Shown piece by piece: positions 1 through 6,647 of a stretch of 7,975 nucleotides of DNA. How positions within the stretch are numbered: the stretch's first letter is position 1; every line of letters starts with the position of its first letter. This DNA comes from Nitriliruptorales bacterium. GTDB taxonomy: Bacteria > Actinomycetota > Nitriliruptoria > Euzebyales > Egibacteraceae. Below the pieces are notes generated by a model. It was not told where the DNA came from. It made no database searches and saw nothing but the letters and a program-made list of their open reading frames with translations. The DNA is taken from NCBI GenBank assembly GCA_007133145.1, contig SLNF01000349.1, positions 1-7,975 of the forward strand, read 5' to 3'. The position numbers and the translations under genes were made by a program.

Positions 1-724
1 CGTCCTCGGCGATGCGGACGAGCGCCTCGGCGTACTCGGGTTGGGTGAGCACCTCACCCGCTTGGATCGCGCCTCCGCGCGGGAAGAGCCGGGGAAGGCG
101 GTTGATCGGCAGACGGTGGGCGGCCGACTCGAGCCGCTCGGCGAGGTAGGGGTCGACCTCGAAGCCCTCCCCGGCGTAGGCGATCGCCGGGTCGATGAGC
201 GACGGCATGTCGAGGGTGCCATGGCGCTCGTGCACATGGGCCATCCCAGCCACGAAGCCCGGCACCCCGATGTTCGACGTCGGGAGGCCGCCGGAGGCGG
301 GGGCGACCTCGCGGTAGTCGTAGGAGACGGGGTCGTCACCAGGCTCGTGGACGAGCATGACCCCGCCGCCGCCGATGCCGGAGCCGAACGGCTCGACGAC
401 CCCGAGCGTGTACGACATCGCCACGGCGGCGTCGACGGCGTTGCCCCCACGCTCGAGCACGTCGACGCCGACGTCGGCGGCGAGGGGCGCACTGGCCGTC
501 ACGCCGAAGGGGCCGTCGCCGATCGGGTCGCCCGACCCGGCGGCACGGGAGCGTTGCGTGCCTTGCGACCCTTCGGAGCGCTCACCGTCGACGGTGAGCA
601 CGTCCTCGCCGAGGAGTTCGGCGCGCTCCGCGGCCGCGCGCGGTCGCTCGTAGATGGCGACGCCGACGAGACCCAGTGCGACGATGATCCCGAGGGCAAC
701 GTTGATCCACCGATCAGTCATCAT
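1..724 (-). CDS. ggt: Gamma-glutamyltransferase, CapD-like, 3' end outside window (partial)
   Basis: First 241 codons of a gamma-glutamyltransferase-family enzyme, which cleaves gamma-glutamyl bonds and passes the glutamyl group to water or an amine. Residues 8-24 form one hydrophobic segment that looks like an uncleaved membrane anchor (no lipobox Cys). A polar linker of about 40 residues follows, then the catalytic fold from about residue 70. Family motifs are clear: GGNAVDAAVA (93-102), EPFGSGIGGGGVMLV (111-125), YDYREVAP (135-142, with R138 at the place of the Arg that binds the substrate alpha-carboxylate) and VPGFVAGM (154-161). The self-processing Thr and the small subunit lie beyond the left edge, so activity cannot be judged. 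Two adjacent ATGs (724 and 721) could start it; 724 is better placed from a GGGAG. The start overlaps the end of capA. Last place in a pgsB-pgsC-capA operon matches B. anthracis capD, the capsule depolymerase and wall-anchoring enzyme; a glutathione-type Ggt is the alternative. The family is certain; the CapD role is inferred. Confidence 0.93.
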   Translation of the reverse strand, partial: MMTDRWINVALGIIVALGLVGVAIYERPRAAAERAELLGEDVLTVDGERSEGSQGTQRSRAAGSGDPIGDGPFGVTASAPLAADVGVDVLERGGNAVDAAVAMSYTLGVVEPFGSGIGGGGVMLVHEPGDDPVSYDYREVAPASGGLPTSNIGVPGFVAGMAHVHERHGTLDMPSLIDPAIAYAGEGFEVDPYLAERLESAAHRLPINRLPRLFPRGGAIQAGEVLTQPEYAEALVRIAED

Positions 725-1919
725 CGGCGGCACGCTCCCGAGATGCTCGGCGCTCCACCACGTGCCGGTGGTCGACCTCGGCGACGAGTCGATCAGCGTC
801 ACGCCACCAGTCGAGGCCCTCCCCACGCAGCTGGAGGTGGATCCTCAGACGGCGGTACCACGCCGTGGCCCCGGTCAGTGGCCGCGGCGTCGCCTCGCGG
901 ATGAAGAAGGGGTGCAGCGAGATCTCGGCGACGCCGTCGGGACGCAGGTGATAGCGCGCGACCGCCGTCTCCCTCGTGCGCGACCAGCCCTGGTCGAACA
1001 CGAAGTTGCCGAGCGAGTAGAAGACGACGGCGTCGCCGAGACGCTCGACGGGCTGGAGCGTGTGGGGGTGGTGGCCGACGATGAGGTCCGCGCCGGCGGC
1101 CGCCGAGAGCTCGGCGAGCTCCCGCTGCCGCCGGTCGGGGCTGAAGTCGTACTCGACCCCCCAGTGGAATTGCACGACGACGAGGTCCGCCTCCGACCGG
1201 GCGCGCTGGATCGCGGGGACGATGAAGGTCTCGTCTGAGCCCATCACCCCGCCCTGGAAGGCCCGGGCCACGAAGCCCTCGACATAGGCGTCGGTGAACG
1301 ACAGGGTCGCCACCCGCAGGCCTCCGAGGTCCTGGTAGAGGACCTCGCTCGCCTCATCGAGGTCGAGCCCCGCGCCGACGTGGGCGAGGTCGGCGGCCTC
1401 GAGCGCGGCCAGGGTGTCGGAGAGCCCGGGGATGCCATGGTCCATCGTGTGGTTGTTTGCCAGGGTCACGGCCGTGAAGCCGGCGTCGACGAGGGCCCCG
1501 AGCGGCTCGGGGCCTCCGCGGAGGTGGATGAGCTTGCGGGCCTCCGGCAGGTCGTCGCGCTCGCTGACCACCTGCTCGAGGTTGCCGGTGACGTAGTCGG
1601 CCGCGAGGTAGGGGCGAGCGGGCTCGAGCAGGGCGTCGTAGCCGCGCACGGCGGCGACCTCCTCGACGTGACGCGCGAACATGAGGTCACCGACCATCGC
1701 GGCGGTGAAGACCGCATCGGCATCGTCCGGCGCCGTGGGGTTGGTGGCTCCCGTCGGCGGACTCACCCCGACGACGACGGCGAGGCAGAGCAGCGCGCCG
1801 ACGACGGCGTCACGGGTGGCGTGCCGCCGCTGCACGCGGAGGACCCGTTGCAGGCGGGCGCGCCCGGAGGGGGCACCTCCGGTGGCGGCGGGATCAACCG
1901 GTGCGCTCATGCCGCTCAT
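714..1919 (-). CDS. capA: CapA/PgsA-type poly-gamma-glutamate synthesis protein
   Basis: A 401-residue protein of the CapA family (metallophosphatase-like fold), needed for synthesis or export of poly-gamma-glutamate at the membrane. A basic N-terminus (20-36, rich in Arg) and one hydrophobic helix (about 38-54) predict a type II membrane protein with the large domain outside. All family motifs are present in order: GDLMFAR (77-83), NLE (113-115), ANNHTMDHG (154-162), HWGVEY (252-257), GHHPHTLQP (282-290) and YSLGNFVFDQ (301-310). Their Asp, Asn and His residues are the likely metal ligands. Length matches Bacillus PgsA (about 380). The ATG at 1919 overlaps the pgsC stop as ATGA, so coupling rather than a strong Shine-Dalgarno probably drives initiation; an in-frame ATG at 1910 is a minor alternative. 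The frame stays open upstream to 2480, but that part is an Arg/Pro-rich shadow of pgsC. The symbol capA is used because pgsA also names an unrelated phospholipid gene. Confidence 0.95.
   Translation of the reverse strand: MSGMSAPVDPAATGGAPSGRARLQRVLRVQRRHATRDAVVGALLCLAVVVGVSPPTGATNPTAPDDADAVFTAAMVGDLMFARHVEEVAAVRGYDALLEPARPYLAADYVTGNLEQVVSERDDLPEARKLIHLRGGPEPLGALVDAGFTAVTLANNHTMDHGIPGLSDTLAALEAADLAHVGAGLDLDEASEVLYQDLGGLRVATLSFTDAYVEGFVARAFQGGVMGSDETFIVPAIQRARSEADLVVVQFHWGVEYDFSPDRRQRELAELSAAAGADLIVGHHPHTLQPVERLGDAVVFYSLGNFVFDQGWSRTRETAVARYHLRPDGVAEISLHPFFIREATPRPLTGATAWYRRLRIHLQLRGEGLDWWRDADRLVAEVDHRHVVERRASRERAADDD
735..739 (-). promoter_or_regulatory. Candidate ribosome binding site of ggt
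   Basis: GGGAG on the minus strand, inside the last codons of capA. It lies 10 nt before the ATG at 724 and 13 nt before the ATG at 721, so it favours the upstream start. It is a moderate match only. The overlap with the capA stop (TGA at 714-716) suggests that translational coupling also contributes. Confidence 0.45.
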
Positions 1920-2371
1920 CCCACGATGAGCCCGAGCACGAAGACGATGAGGAAGGTGGCGCCGGACAGCAGCAGCGTGGAGCCGACCGTGTGGAGGACG
2001 CCCTGGCGGTAGATCGCGTTGGCGATGAGTCCCGGCACGATGACGCCGATCCCCCGGAACTCGTACACCTCGAAGGGCAGTGTCGGATACAACGCGTCGA
2101 AGACGAGCTTGAGCATGACGCCGACCGACAGCATCGCGACGAAGCGCCGACGCCCGAACAGGATGACGTAGCGGCTCACACCGCGCTCGACGAGGAGGAA
2201 GGTGAGGAAGCTCAGGAGGAACACCGCGGCGACGAACACGACCTGGTCGAAGATGAGGGCGAGATAGCCCGGGACGACGAGGCCGGCGGGGATCACGCCC
2301 GTGCGCTCGGCGTAGAGCAGGCTGAGGGCCACGCCGACGACGAGGGAGACGTAGAGCTCGGTGCCGAACAT
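1916..2371 (-). CDS. pgsC: Poly-gamma-glutamate biosynthesis membrane protein PgsC/CapC
   Basis: A 151-residue, very hydrophobic protein, almost exactly the length of Bacillus PgsC/CapC (about 149). In Bacillus this protein works with PgsB in the membrane-bound poly-gamma-glutamate synthase. I see about five or six membrane segments (roughly 5-20, 28-41, 43-62, 76-94, 108-120 and 129-150). The family-typical loop GLVVPGYLAL (30-39) is echoed by GVIVPGLIAN (109-118), which suggests an internal two-fold duplication. Short charged stretches (ERTG 22-25, FGRRRF 72-77, YRQG 121-124) lie between helices. It starts 12 bp after pgsB with a good AGAGGA site and its stop overlaps the capA start, so it sits inside the operon with the usual B-C-A order. 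Confidence 0.95.
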   Translation of the reverse strand: MFGTELYVSLVVGVALSLLYAERTGVIPAGLVVPGYLALIFDQVVFVAAVFLLSFLTFLLVERGVSRYVILFGRRRFVAMLSVGVMLKLVFDALYPTLPFEVYEFRGIGVIVPGLIANAIYRQGVLHTVGSTLLLSGATFLIVFVLGLIVG

Positions 2372-2378
2372 CGGGTGG

Positions 2379-2384
2379 TCCTCT
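2379..2384 (-). promoter_or_regulatory. Ribosome binding site of pgsC
   Basis: AGAGGA on the minus strand, 7 nt before the pgsC ATG at 2371. It begins within the pgsB stop codon (TGA, 2384-2386), so ribosomes ending pgsB finish on this site. This fixes the pgsC start and supports coupled translation. Confidence 0.75.
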
Positions 2385-3607
2385 CAGTGCGGTGTGTCCT
2401 GCCCGAGTGCGGCAGCGACACGCCGTTGCTCGAGCCCCGCGACGATCTCGGCCCCGCCACCGTGGAGGTTGCCGACGCACAGCACGACGCGGGCCCGGAG
2501 CAGCGGTTCGAGCAGGCGCAGGATCGGCTCCGCTCCCTCACCGGTCGCGTCGAGGACCTCGCGCGCGACCACGAGGCCCTCCTTGACCGCATCCTGCACC
2601 GGTCCGGTCGCCCTGCCGGCGATCACGAGCGTGTCGATCGGCAGCTGCGGCAGCACCTCCCGGGCGAATTGCCGGGTCCGTGGCACACGATCGGCTCGAC
2701 AGTTCATGACGACGACGAGCCCGTCGGAGGGGTGACCGAGAGCCGCGACGTGGTGCCAGACCCCGAGCGTCGACGTGGGGTCGTTGGCCCCGAACGCGTT
2801 GACGAGCAGCGCGGGCTCCTCCGGATCGCCGATGGCGAGGAGACGGGTGGCGAAGGGATCCGGGCTCGCCTGGCGCATGCCCCGTAACGCGACGGCCGTC
2901 GGGATGGCCAGGTAGCGGGCGAGGGCGAGCACGAGCGCGACGTGCTCGGCGAAGACGAGGTGCGCGAAGCCTTGCAGGACCTCGTCGGGGACCTCGGAGG
3001 GGTCGGCCTCGATGACCGCGGCACCGCGGCGGCGCGCCGCGCGGCGCAGTCGTCGGCTGTGCGGGCCCGGCGCGATCACGACGACCCCGCCTCGAGGGAT
3101 CGACTCACCGAAGACCTCGGCGACGTCGGCGGTCGTCGGACCCATCTCCTCGAGGTGGTCGGCCAGGACGTTGGTGACGACGAGGACGTTGACATCGACG
3201 AGCTCGTCGTGGAAGACGCGCTGATACTCGGGGGTGATGGCCATGCACTCCGCCACGAGCGCCTCGACGCGGTGGGCGGCCGCCTCGCGCACGACCCCGA
3301 GCTGCTCACCGATGTTCGGCCCCTCGGGGCGCCGACGGACGGGGACCTCGGCACCGTCCCAGCCGCGGATGAGCCGGGCCTCGGTGCCGGTGGTCTTGCC
3401 GAGGGTGCGCCAACCGGCCGCACTGAGCGCACCGGTGGCCAGGCGCGTCACCGTCGACTTGCCGCGGCTGCCATTGACCGAGATCCGCAGCGGGATCGCC
3501 GCGAGACGCGAGCGGTGGGCCTTGCGCTCGCGCACGGCGAGCGCGAGCACGGCGAGCACGGTGAGCAGCCCGGCCCAGAACACCGCGTCGTCGGAGGTCC
3601 CGATCAC
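2384..3607 (-). CDS. pgsB: Poly-gamma-glutamate synthase subunit PgsB/CapB (amide ligase)
   Basis: A 407-residue ATP-dependent ligase that joins glutamates through gamma-amide bonds; related to the Mur ligases. A membrane helix (about 9-25) and a basic stretch precede the catalytic domain, as in Bacillus PgsB. Motifs in order: P-loop NGSRGKST (45-52), GKTTGTEARLI (70-80), GPNIGEQ (96-102), ECMAITPEYQ (120-129), NVLADHLEEMGPT (146-158), NAFGANDPTST (270-280), MNCRADRVPRT (301-311) and GNLHGGG (379-385). These match the Bacillus protein block by block, so this is PgsB and not MurC or folylpolyglutamate synthase. The length is 14 residues over Bacillus PgsB (393), mostly at the N-terminus. The GTG start at 3607 is supported by AAGGAG 5 nt upstream and by the alignment of the membrane segment. 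It is the first gene of the pgsB-pgsC-capA-ggt operon and lies 71 bp after glnE. Stereochemistry of the product (D, L or mixed) cannot be read from the sequence. Confidence 0.96.
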   Translation of the reverse strand: MIGTSDDAVFWAGLLTVLAVLALAVRERKAHRSRLAAIPLRISVNGSRGKSTVTRLATGALSAAGWRTLGKTTGTEARLIRGWDGAEVPVRRRPEGPNIGEQLGVVREAAAHRVEALVAECMAITPEYQRVFHDELVDVNVLVVTNVLADHLEEMGPTTADVAEVFGESIPRGGVVVIAPGPHSRRLRRAARRRGAAVIEADPSEVPDEVLQGFAHLVFAEHVALVLALARYLAIPTAVALRGMRQASPDPFATRLLAIGDPEEPALLVNAFGANDPTSTLGVWHHVAALGHPSDGLVVVMNCRADRVPRTRQFAREVLPQLPIDTLVIAGRATGPVQDAVKEGLVVAREVLDATGEGAEPILRLLEPLLRARVVLCVGNLHGGGAEIVAGLEQRRVAAALGQDTPH

Positions 3608-3612
3608 CGCCG

Positions 3613-3618
3613 CTCCTT
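3613..3618 (-). promoter_or_regulatory. Ribosome binding site of pgsB
   Basis: AAGGAG on the minus strand, 5 nt before the GTG at 3607. It is the strongest Shine-Dalgarno match in the window and supports GTG as the true start of pgsB. It implies that this operon has its own leader rather than relying on ribosomes arriving from glnE. Confidence 0.8.
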
Positions 3619-3638
3619 GCCTGCCACCCCTGTCGGCC

Positions 3639-3664
3639 CCGGCAGTGCGGCATCCTACCGGCAG
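3639..3664 (-). repeat. Paired CTGCCGG heptamers around the putative pgsB -10 (possible operator)
   Basis: The heptamer CTGCCGG (minus strand) occurs at 3658-3664 and again at 3639-3645, 19 bp apart start to start. The first copy directly abuts the TAGGAT at 3652-3657 and the second falls near the expected transcription start. Two direct repeats nearly two helical turns apart could bind a regulator, but a seven-base repeat in GC-rich DNA can arise by chance. Confidence 0.22.
3652..3657 (-). promoter_or_regulatory. Candidate -10 element for the pgsB operon
   Basis: TAGGAT on the minus strand fits the actinobacterial TANNNT pattern and is one of few AT-containing patches in the 71-bp gap. It would give a leader of about 35-40 nt containing the AAGGAG site. 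No convincing -35 box is seen: the best candidates, around 3676-3682 within the end of glnE, are weak. Read-through from glnE remains possible because no terminator-like hairpin with a T-run lies in the gap. Confidence 0.35.
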
Positions 3665-3678
3665 GACCGCCCGGATGG

Positions 3679-6600
3679 TCAGTCGTAGAAGAGGCGCTCG
3701 TGGACCTTGCGTACCCGGCGCATGTGGCGGGTGAGGTCCTCGACGAAGTCCTGCCCACCAGGGGCGTCGTAGCCGAGGGTCTGCGCGAGACGGTCGAGCT
3801 CACCGGGCCCTGCCGGCAGGAGCGAGGGGTCGCGCGCTCCAACGAGGTACAGGGTGTTGCGCACCCGCGCGAGCAGGCGGTAGCCGTCGGCGAGCCACGC
3901 GGCGTCGCGCCCGTCGACGGCACCGAGGCCGGCGAGGGCGGCGAGACCGGCGAGCGCCCCCGGCTGGCGCACCTCAGGATGCTCCCCCCCGAGGCGCAGC
4001 TGGAGCAGTTGCACCGTCCACTCGATGTCGGCGAGCCCGCCGAGACCGAGCTTGAGGTCGAGGCGGTCGCCGCGGGCGACACCGAGGGCCCGCCGCCGCC
4101 GGCCCTTGTCACGCTCAGCCTCGACCCGGGCCTTCATCCGCCGCATCGCCGTGAGGCGCTCGGTGGGCAGGCGAGTGGGATAGACGAGCGGCTCGAGCGT
4201 CGCGAGGAGCTCCCCGCCGAGCGCGCGGTCGCCGGCGACCACCCGTGCCTGGGTCATCGCCTGGAGCTCCCAGGGCTGGGCGTGCTCGGTGTAGTAGATC
4301 CGGGTCGACTCCGACGTGCGCGCGACCGGTCCGTCGCGGCCCTCGGGGCGCAGGTCGAGGTCGACATGGAAGGCCTGCCCCTCGGCGGTGATCTCCGAGA
4401 GGGACCGGACGAGTCCGGTCACCGCGTCGAGGGCCTCGCTCCGCCGCTCGGGGGGCTCGAAGACGAGGATCACGTCGAGGTCGCTCGCGTAGGAGAGCTC
4501 TCCCCCGCCGAGCTTGCCCATGCCGAGGGCGACGAAGCGCACCGGCAGGTCGCGCCCGGCGAGCGCGAGCCCGGCGTCGAGTGTGGCGTCGGCGAGCCCG
4601 GTGAGCTCGACGCCGACCTCCTCGACACTCGCCCGGCCGGTGAGGTCGCGCACGGCGATGCGTGCGATCTCGCGGCGCTTGAGCCGCCGCAGCGCATCGG
4701 CGGTGCGCTCGACGCTCTCGCCGCGTCGCAGTAGGCCCTCGGCGGTGCGGGCGTGGGTCGCGCCGTCGACGGGCTCAGCGAGTCCCTCATCGGTGAGGCC
4801 ACTGATGAGCTCGGGCTCGCGCTCGAGCCACTCCCCCACCCTGCGGCTGCGCCCGAGGACGGTCGCGAGGACCTCGCCGACGGGAGGGTTGTCCCGGAGC
4901 GTGCGCAGGAACGCGGGAGCGCCCTCGAGGCGGTCGGCAAGGGAGCGCAGCCCCTCGAGTCCGCCGTCGGGGTCGGGCGCGGCGGCGAGCACCGGCAGGA
5001 GCGCGGGCAGGAGCGTCCGCAGCAGCCGCGCGCGCCGGCTCACTCCCTCGGCGAGGTCGGCGAGGACGCGCATGGCCCGGTCCCCGTCGGCGAAGCCGAG
5101 CGCGGCGAGCCGCGCGGCAGCCTGCTCGCGTGAGAGCCCGGTCGCGTCGTCGGGCGCGAAGGCGAGTTGGTCGGCGCTCGAGAGCTCGGCGAAGCGGTCG
5201 AGGAGCGGGCGGTAGAAGAGCTGCTCGTGGATGCGGCGCACGTAGCCCTGGACCCTCAAGTACTCGCGGTCGAACTGCTCGAGGGCGGTCGCGGCGCGGA
5301 TCGGGCGGAACCCGCAGGAGCGCGCGAGCCGGTCACGCTCGGCGTCGTCGTCGGGAACGACGTGGGTGCGCCGCAGCTTGCGGAGCTGCAGGCGGTGCTC
5401 GACGGTGCGCAGGAAGTCGTAGGCGTCGCCGAAGAGGTTCGCGTCGCCGTCGTCGACGTAGCCGCCCTCGGCGAGCGCCTCGAGCGCCACGAGCGTCGTC
5501 GGGCTGCGCAGGCTCGGATCGTGTCGGCCGTGGACGAGCTGGAGGAGCTGGACGGCGAACTCGATGTCACGAATCCCCCCGGGGGCGAGCTTGACCTGCC
5601 GGGACCCGGCCTTGCGCACCGCCGCGGAGCTCTCGACGGTGGACTTCATCCGCTGGATCTCGTCGACGTCGGAGCCCTCGCGTCGGTCGGGCCAGACGTA
5701 GGGCTCGGCGAGCGCGGTGAAGCGCACCCCGAGCTCCTCGTCACCGGCGACGGGGCGGGCCTTGAGCAGCGCCTGCTGCTCCCAGGTCAGCGCCCAGCGG
5801 TCGTAGTAGGCCCGGTAGCCGTCGAGGGTGCGCGACAGCGGGCCGTCGCGGCCCTCCGGGCGGAGGTTGGCGTCGACGTCGTAGGCCCGACCCTCCGGGG
5901 TGGTCTCCCCGAGCAGCCGCAGGAAGGACTCGACGACGCGGGTCGCCGCGGCGTGCTCGCCTTCGTGGACGAACATCACATCGACGTCGGAGACGTAGTT
6001 GAGCTCGCGGCCGCCGAGCTTGCCCATGCCGATGACGGTGAGCCGCACCGCAGGGTCGGCGACGTGGTCGAGGGCGGCGGCGAGCACGCCGGAGGCGAGG
6101 TCGGCGAGCTCGGCCGCGGCGGTGGCGGTCGAGGCGCGGCCGAGGAGGTCGCGGGCGGCGACCCGCAGGAGGCCGAGCCGTTGGACGACGGTGAGGGCAC
6201 GCGCCGGCTCCTCGGCGTCGAGGAGCGCGGTGTGGCAGGCGCGGCGCACCTCGTCGATCCCGGCGGGCGCGAGGTCGCCCTCGAGGATCGCGATCGCCGC
6301 GGGATGGGCCACGCAGACGTCGCCGAGGGCTTCGCTCGAGCCCGCGACGACGGCGAGGCGGCGCACGAGCTCGTGGGAGGACAGCGACCGCGGGCCGTGG
6401 CACTCCGCGACCCGGGCGAGCGCCCGGGTGGCCCGCTCGACGTTGGGGCTCGCCGCGATGAGGTCGACGACGGGGGCGGCCTCGGGGGCGGGCCGGTCGG
6501 CGTCCCACAACCCGAGGGCGCGCAGCGCGTCCTCGGCGGCGTGGGTGTCCCCCCCGAGGCGCGCGAGCAGGCTGCTCGTCGGGGTCGCAGCGTCGCTCAT
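3679..6600 (-). CDS. glnE: Bifunctional glutamine synthetase adenylyltransferase / adenylyl-removing enzyme
   Basis: A 973-residue cytoplasmic enzyme that attaches AMP to, and removes it from, a Tyr of glutamine synthetase in response to nitrogen status. Two nucleotidyltransferase halves are visible. The N-terminal (adenylyl-removing) half has GMGKLGGRELNYVSDVDVMF (191-210, acidic pair D205/D207), LRPEGRDGP (246-254) and GGIRDIEFAVQLLQL (341-355). The C-terminal (adenylylating) half repeats these as GMGKLGGGELSYASDLDVIL (693-712, D707/D709), LRPEGRDGP (750-758) and GGLADIEWTVQLLQL (854-868). Both catalytic sites look intact, and the length is normal for the family (E. coli 946, actinobacteria near 1000). 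The ATG at 6600 follows a TAGGGT by 9 nt with no proper Shine-Dalgarno, which suggests a leaderless or very short leader. It lies 50 bp after glnA, as glnE follows glnA2 in mycobacteria. PII and its uridylyltransferase, which control this enzyme in enteric bacteria, are not in the window. Confidence 0.97.
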   Translation of the reverse strand: MSDAATPTSSLLARLGGDTHAAEDALRALGLWDADRPAPEAAPVVDLIAASPNVERATRALARVAECHGPRSLSSHELVRRLAVVAGSSEALGDVCVAHPAAIAILEGDLAPAGIDEVRRACHTALLDAEEPARALTVVQRLGLLRVAARDLLGRASTATAAAELADLASGVLAAALDHVADPAVRLTVIGMGKLGGRELNYVSDVDVMFVHEGEHAAATRVVESFLRLLGETTPEGRAYDVDANLRPEGRDGPLSRTLDGYRAYYDRWALTWEQQALLKARPVAGDEELGVRFTALAEPYVWPDRREGSDVDEIQRMKSTVESSAAVRKAGSRQVKLAPGGIRDIEFAVQLLQLVHGRHDPSLRSPTTLVALEALAEGGYVDDGDANLFGDAYDFLRTVEHRLQLRKLRRTHVVPDDDAERDRLARSCGFRPIRAATALEQFDREYLRVQGYVRRIHEQLFYRPLLDRFAELSSADQLAFAPDDATGLSREQAAARLAALGFADGDRAMRVLADLAEGVSRRARLLRTLLPALLPVLAAAPDPDGGLEGLRSLADRLEGAPAFLRTLRDNPPVGEVLATVLGRSRRVGEWLEREPELISGLTDEGLAEPVDGATHARTAEGLLRRGESVERTADALRRLKRREIARIAVRDLTGRASVEEVGVELTGLADATLDAGLALAGRDLPVRFVALGMGKLGGGELSYASDLDVILVFEPPERRSEALDAVTGLVRSLSEITAEGQAFHVDLDLRPEGRDGPVARTSESTRIYYTEHAQPWELQAMTQARVVAGDRALGGELLATLEPLVYPTRLPTERLTAMRRMKARVEAERDKGRRRRALGVARGDRLDLKLGLGGLADIEWTVQLLQLRLGGEHPEVRQPGALAGLAALAGLGAVDGRDAAWLADGYRLLARVRNTLYLVGARDPSLLPAGPGELDRLAQTLGYDAPGGQDFVEDLTRHMRRVRKVHERLFYD

Positions 6601-6609
6601 CGCCCCCGC

Positions 6610-6615
6610 ACCCTA
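6610..6615 (-). promoter_or_regulatory. Candidate -10 element of glnE (near-leaderless)
   Basis: TAGGGT on the minus strand, 9 nt before the glnE ATG, so the expected transcript would start only a few nt before the start codon. This fits the leaderless transcripts common in actinobacteria and would explain the missing Shine-Dalgarno. The context GCGGTAGGGTGCGG resembles CCGGTAGGATGCCG before pgsB. There is no clear -35 box, and the region at that distance is occupied by the hairpins that follow glnA. Confidence 0.35.
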
Positions 6616-6618
6616 CCG

Positions 6619-6647
6619 CCGGGAGCCCCCGGGCCCGGTACCGGGCC
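6619..6647 (-). terminator. Tandem GC hairpins between glnA and glnE (possible attenuating terminator)
   Basis: Three bases after the glnA stop there is a perfect 16-bp palindrome (6632-6647, GGCCCGGTACCGGGCC), able to fold in RNA as a 6-bp all-GC stem with a GUAC loop. It is followed by a second small stem (6619-6632, CCGGG pairing with CCCGG around a 4-nt loop); the two share one base. There is no T-run, so this is not a classical intrinsic terminator. It may slow transcription, stabilise the 3' end of the glnA message, or bind a dimeric protein as DNA. Confidence 0.35.

Larger units (their letters stand above)
1..3657 (-). other. pgsB-pgsC-capA-ggt poly-gamma-glutamate operon
   Basis: Four co-directional genes in the order of the B. 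anthracis capsule operon capB-capC-capA-capD. Junctions are 12 bp (pgsB/pgsC), a 4-bp ATGA overlap (pgsC/capA) and an 8- or 11-bp overlap (capA/ggt). This spacing leaves no room for internal terminators or for the small capE/pgsE peptide between the genes; such a gene could only lie past the left edge. Ligase, membrane partner, export protein and trimming or anchoring enzyme together form a complete predicted set for a secreted or wall-bound glutamate polymer. That it makes polymer is inferred from the gene families. Confidence 0.85.

Noticed and set aside
41..904. Plus-strand open frame of 287 codons opposite ggt and the end of capA
   Set aside because: It is antisense to clear family motifs on the minus strand, its product is low-complexity and rich in Arg, Gly and Asp, and it matches no family. 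It is a GC-driven shadow.
1920..2480. Upstream extension of capA by 187 codons
   Set aside because: The added part is Arg/Pro-rich, has no family match and overlaps pgsC in another frame. The ATG at 1919 gives the normal family length and an ATGA overlap.
1901..2887. Plus-strand open frame of 328 codons with a His/Asp/Glu-rich product
   Set aside because: It lies antisense to pgsC and pgsB. The charged, repetitive composition is the complement of codons for hydrophobic and catalytic residues in those genes.
3536..3568. Short repeats of GAGCACGGCGAGCACGG near the start of pgsB
   Set aside because: They encode the Leu/Ala/Val-rich N-terminal membrane helix; the repetition follows from the limited codons used for those residues.
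5575..5585. C6G5 block looking like a hairpin or slippage site
   Set aside because: It encodes Ala-Pro-Gly-Gly-Ile of the conserved GGIRDIE motif in glnE, so protein constraint explains it; no frame change follows.
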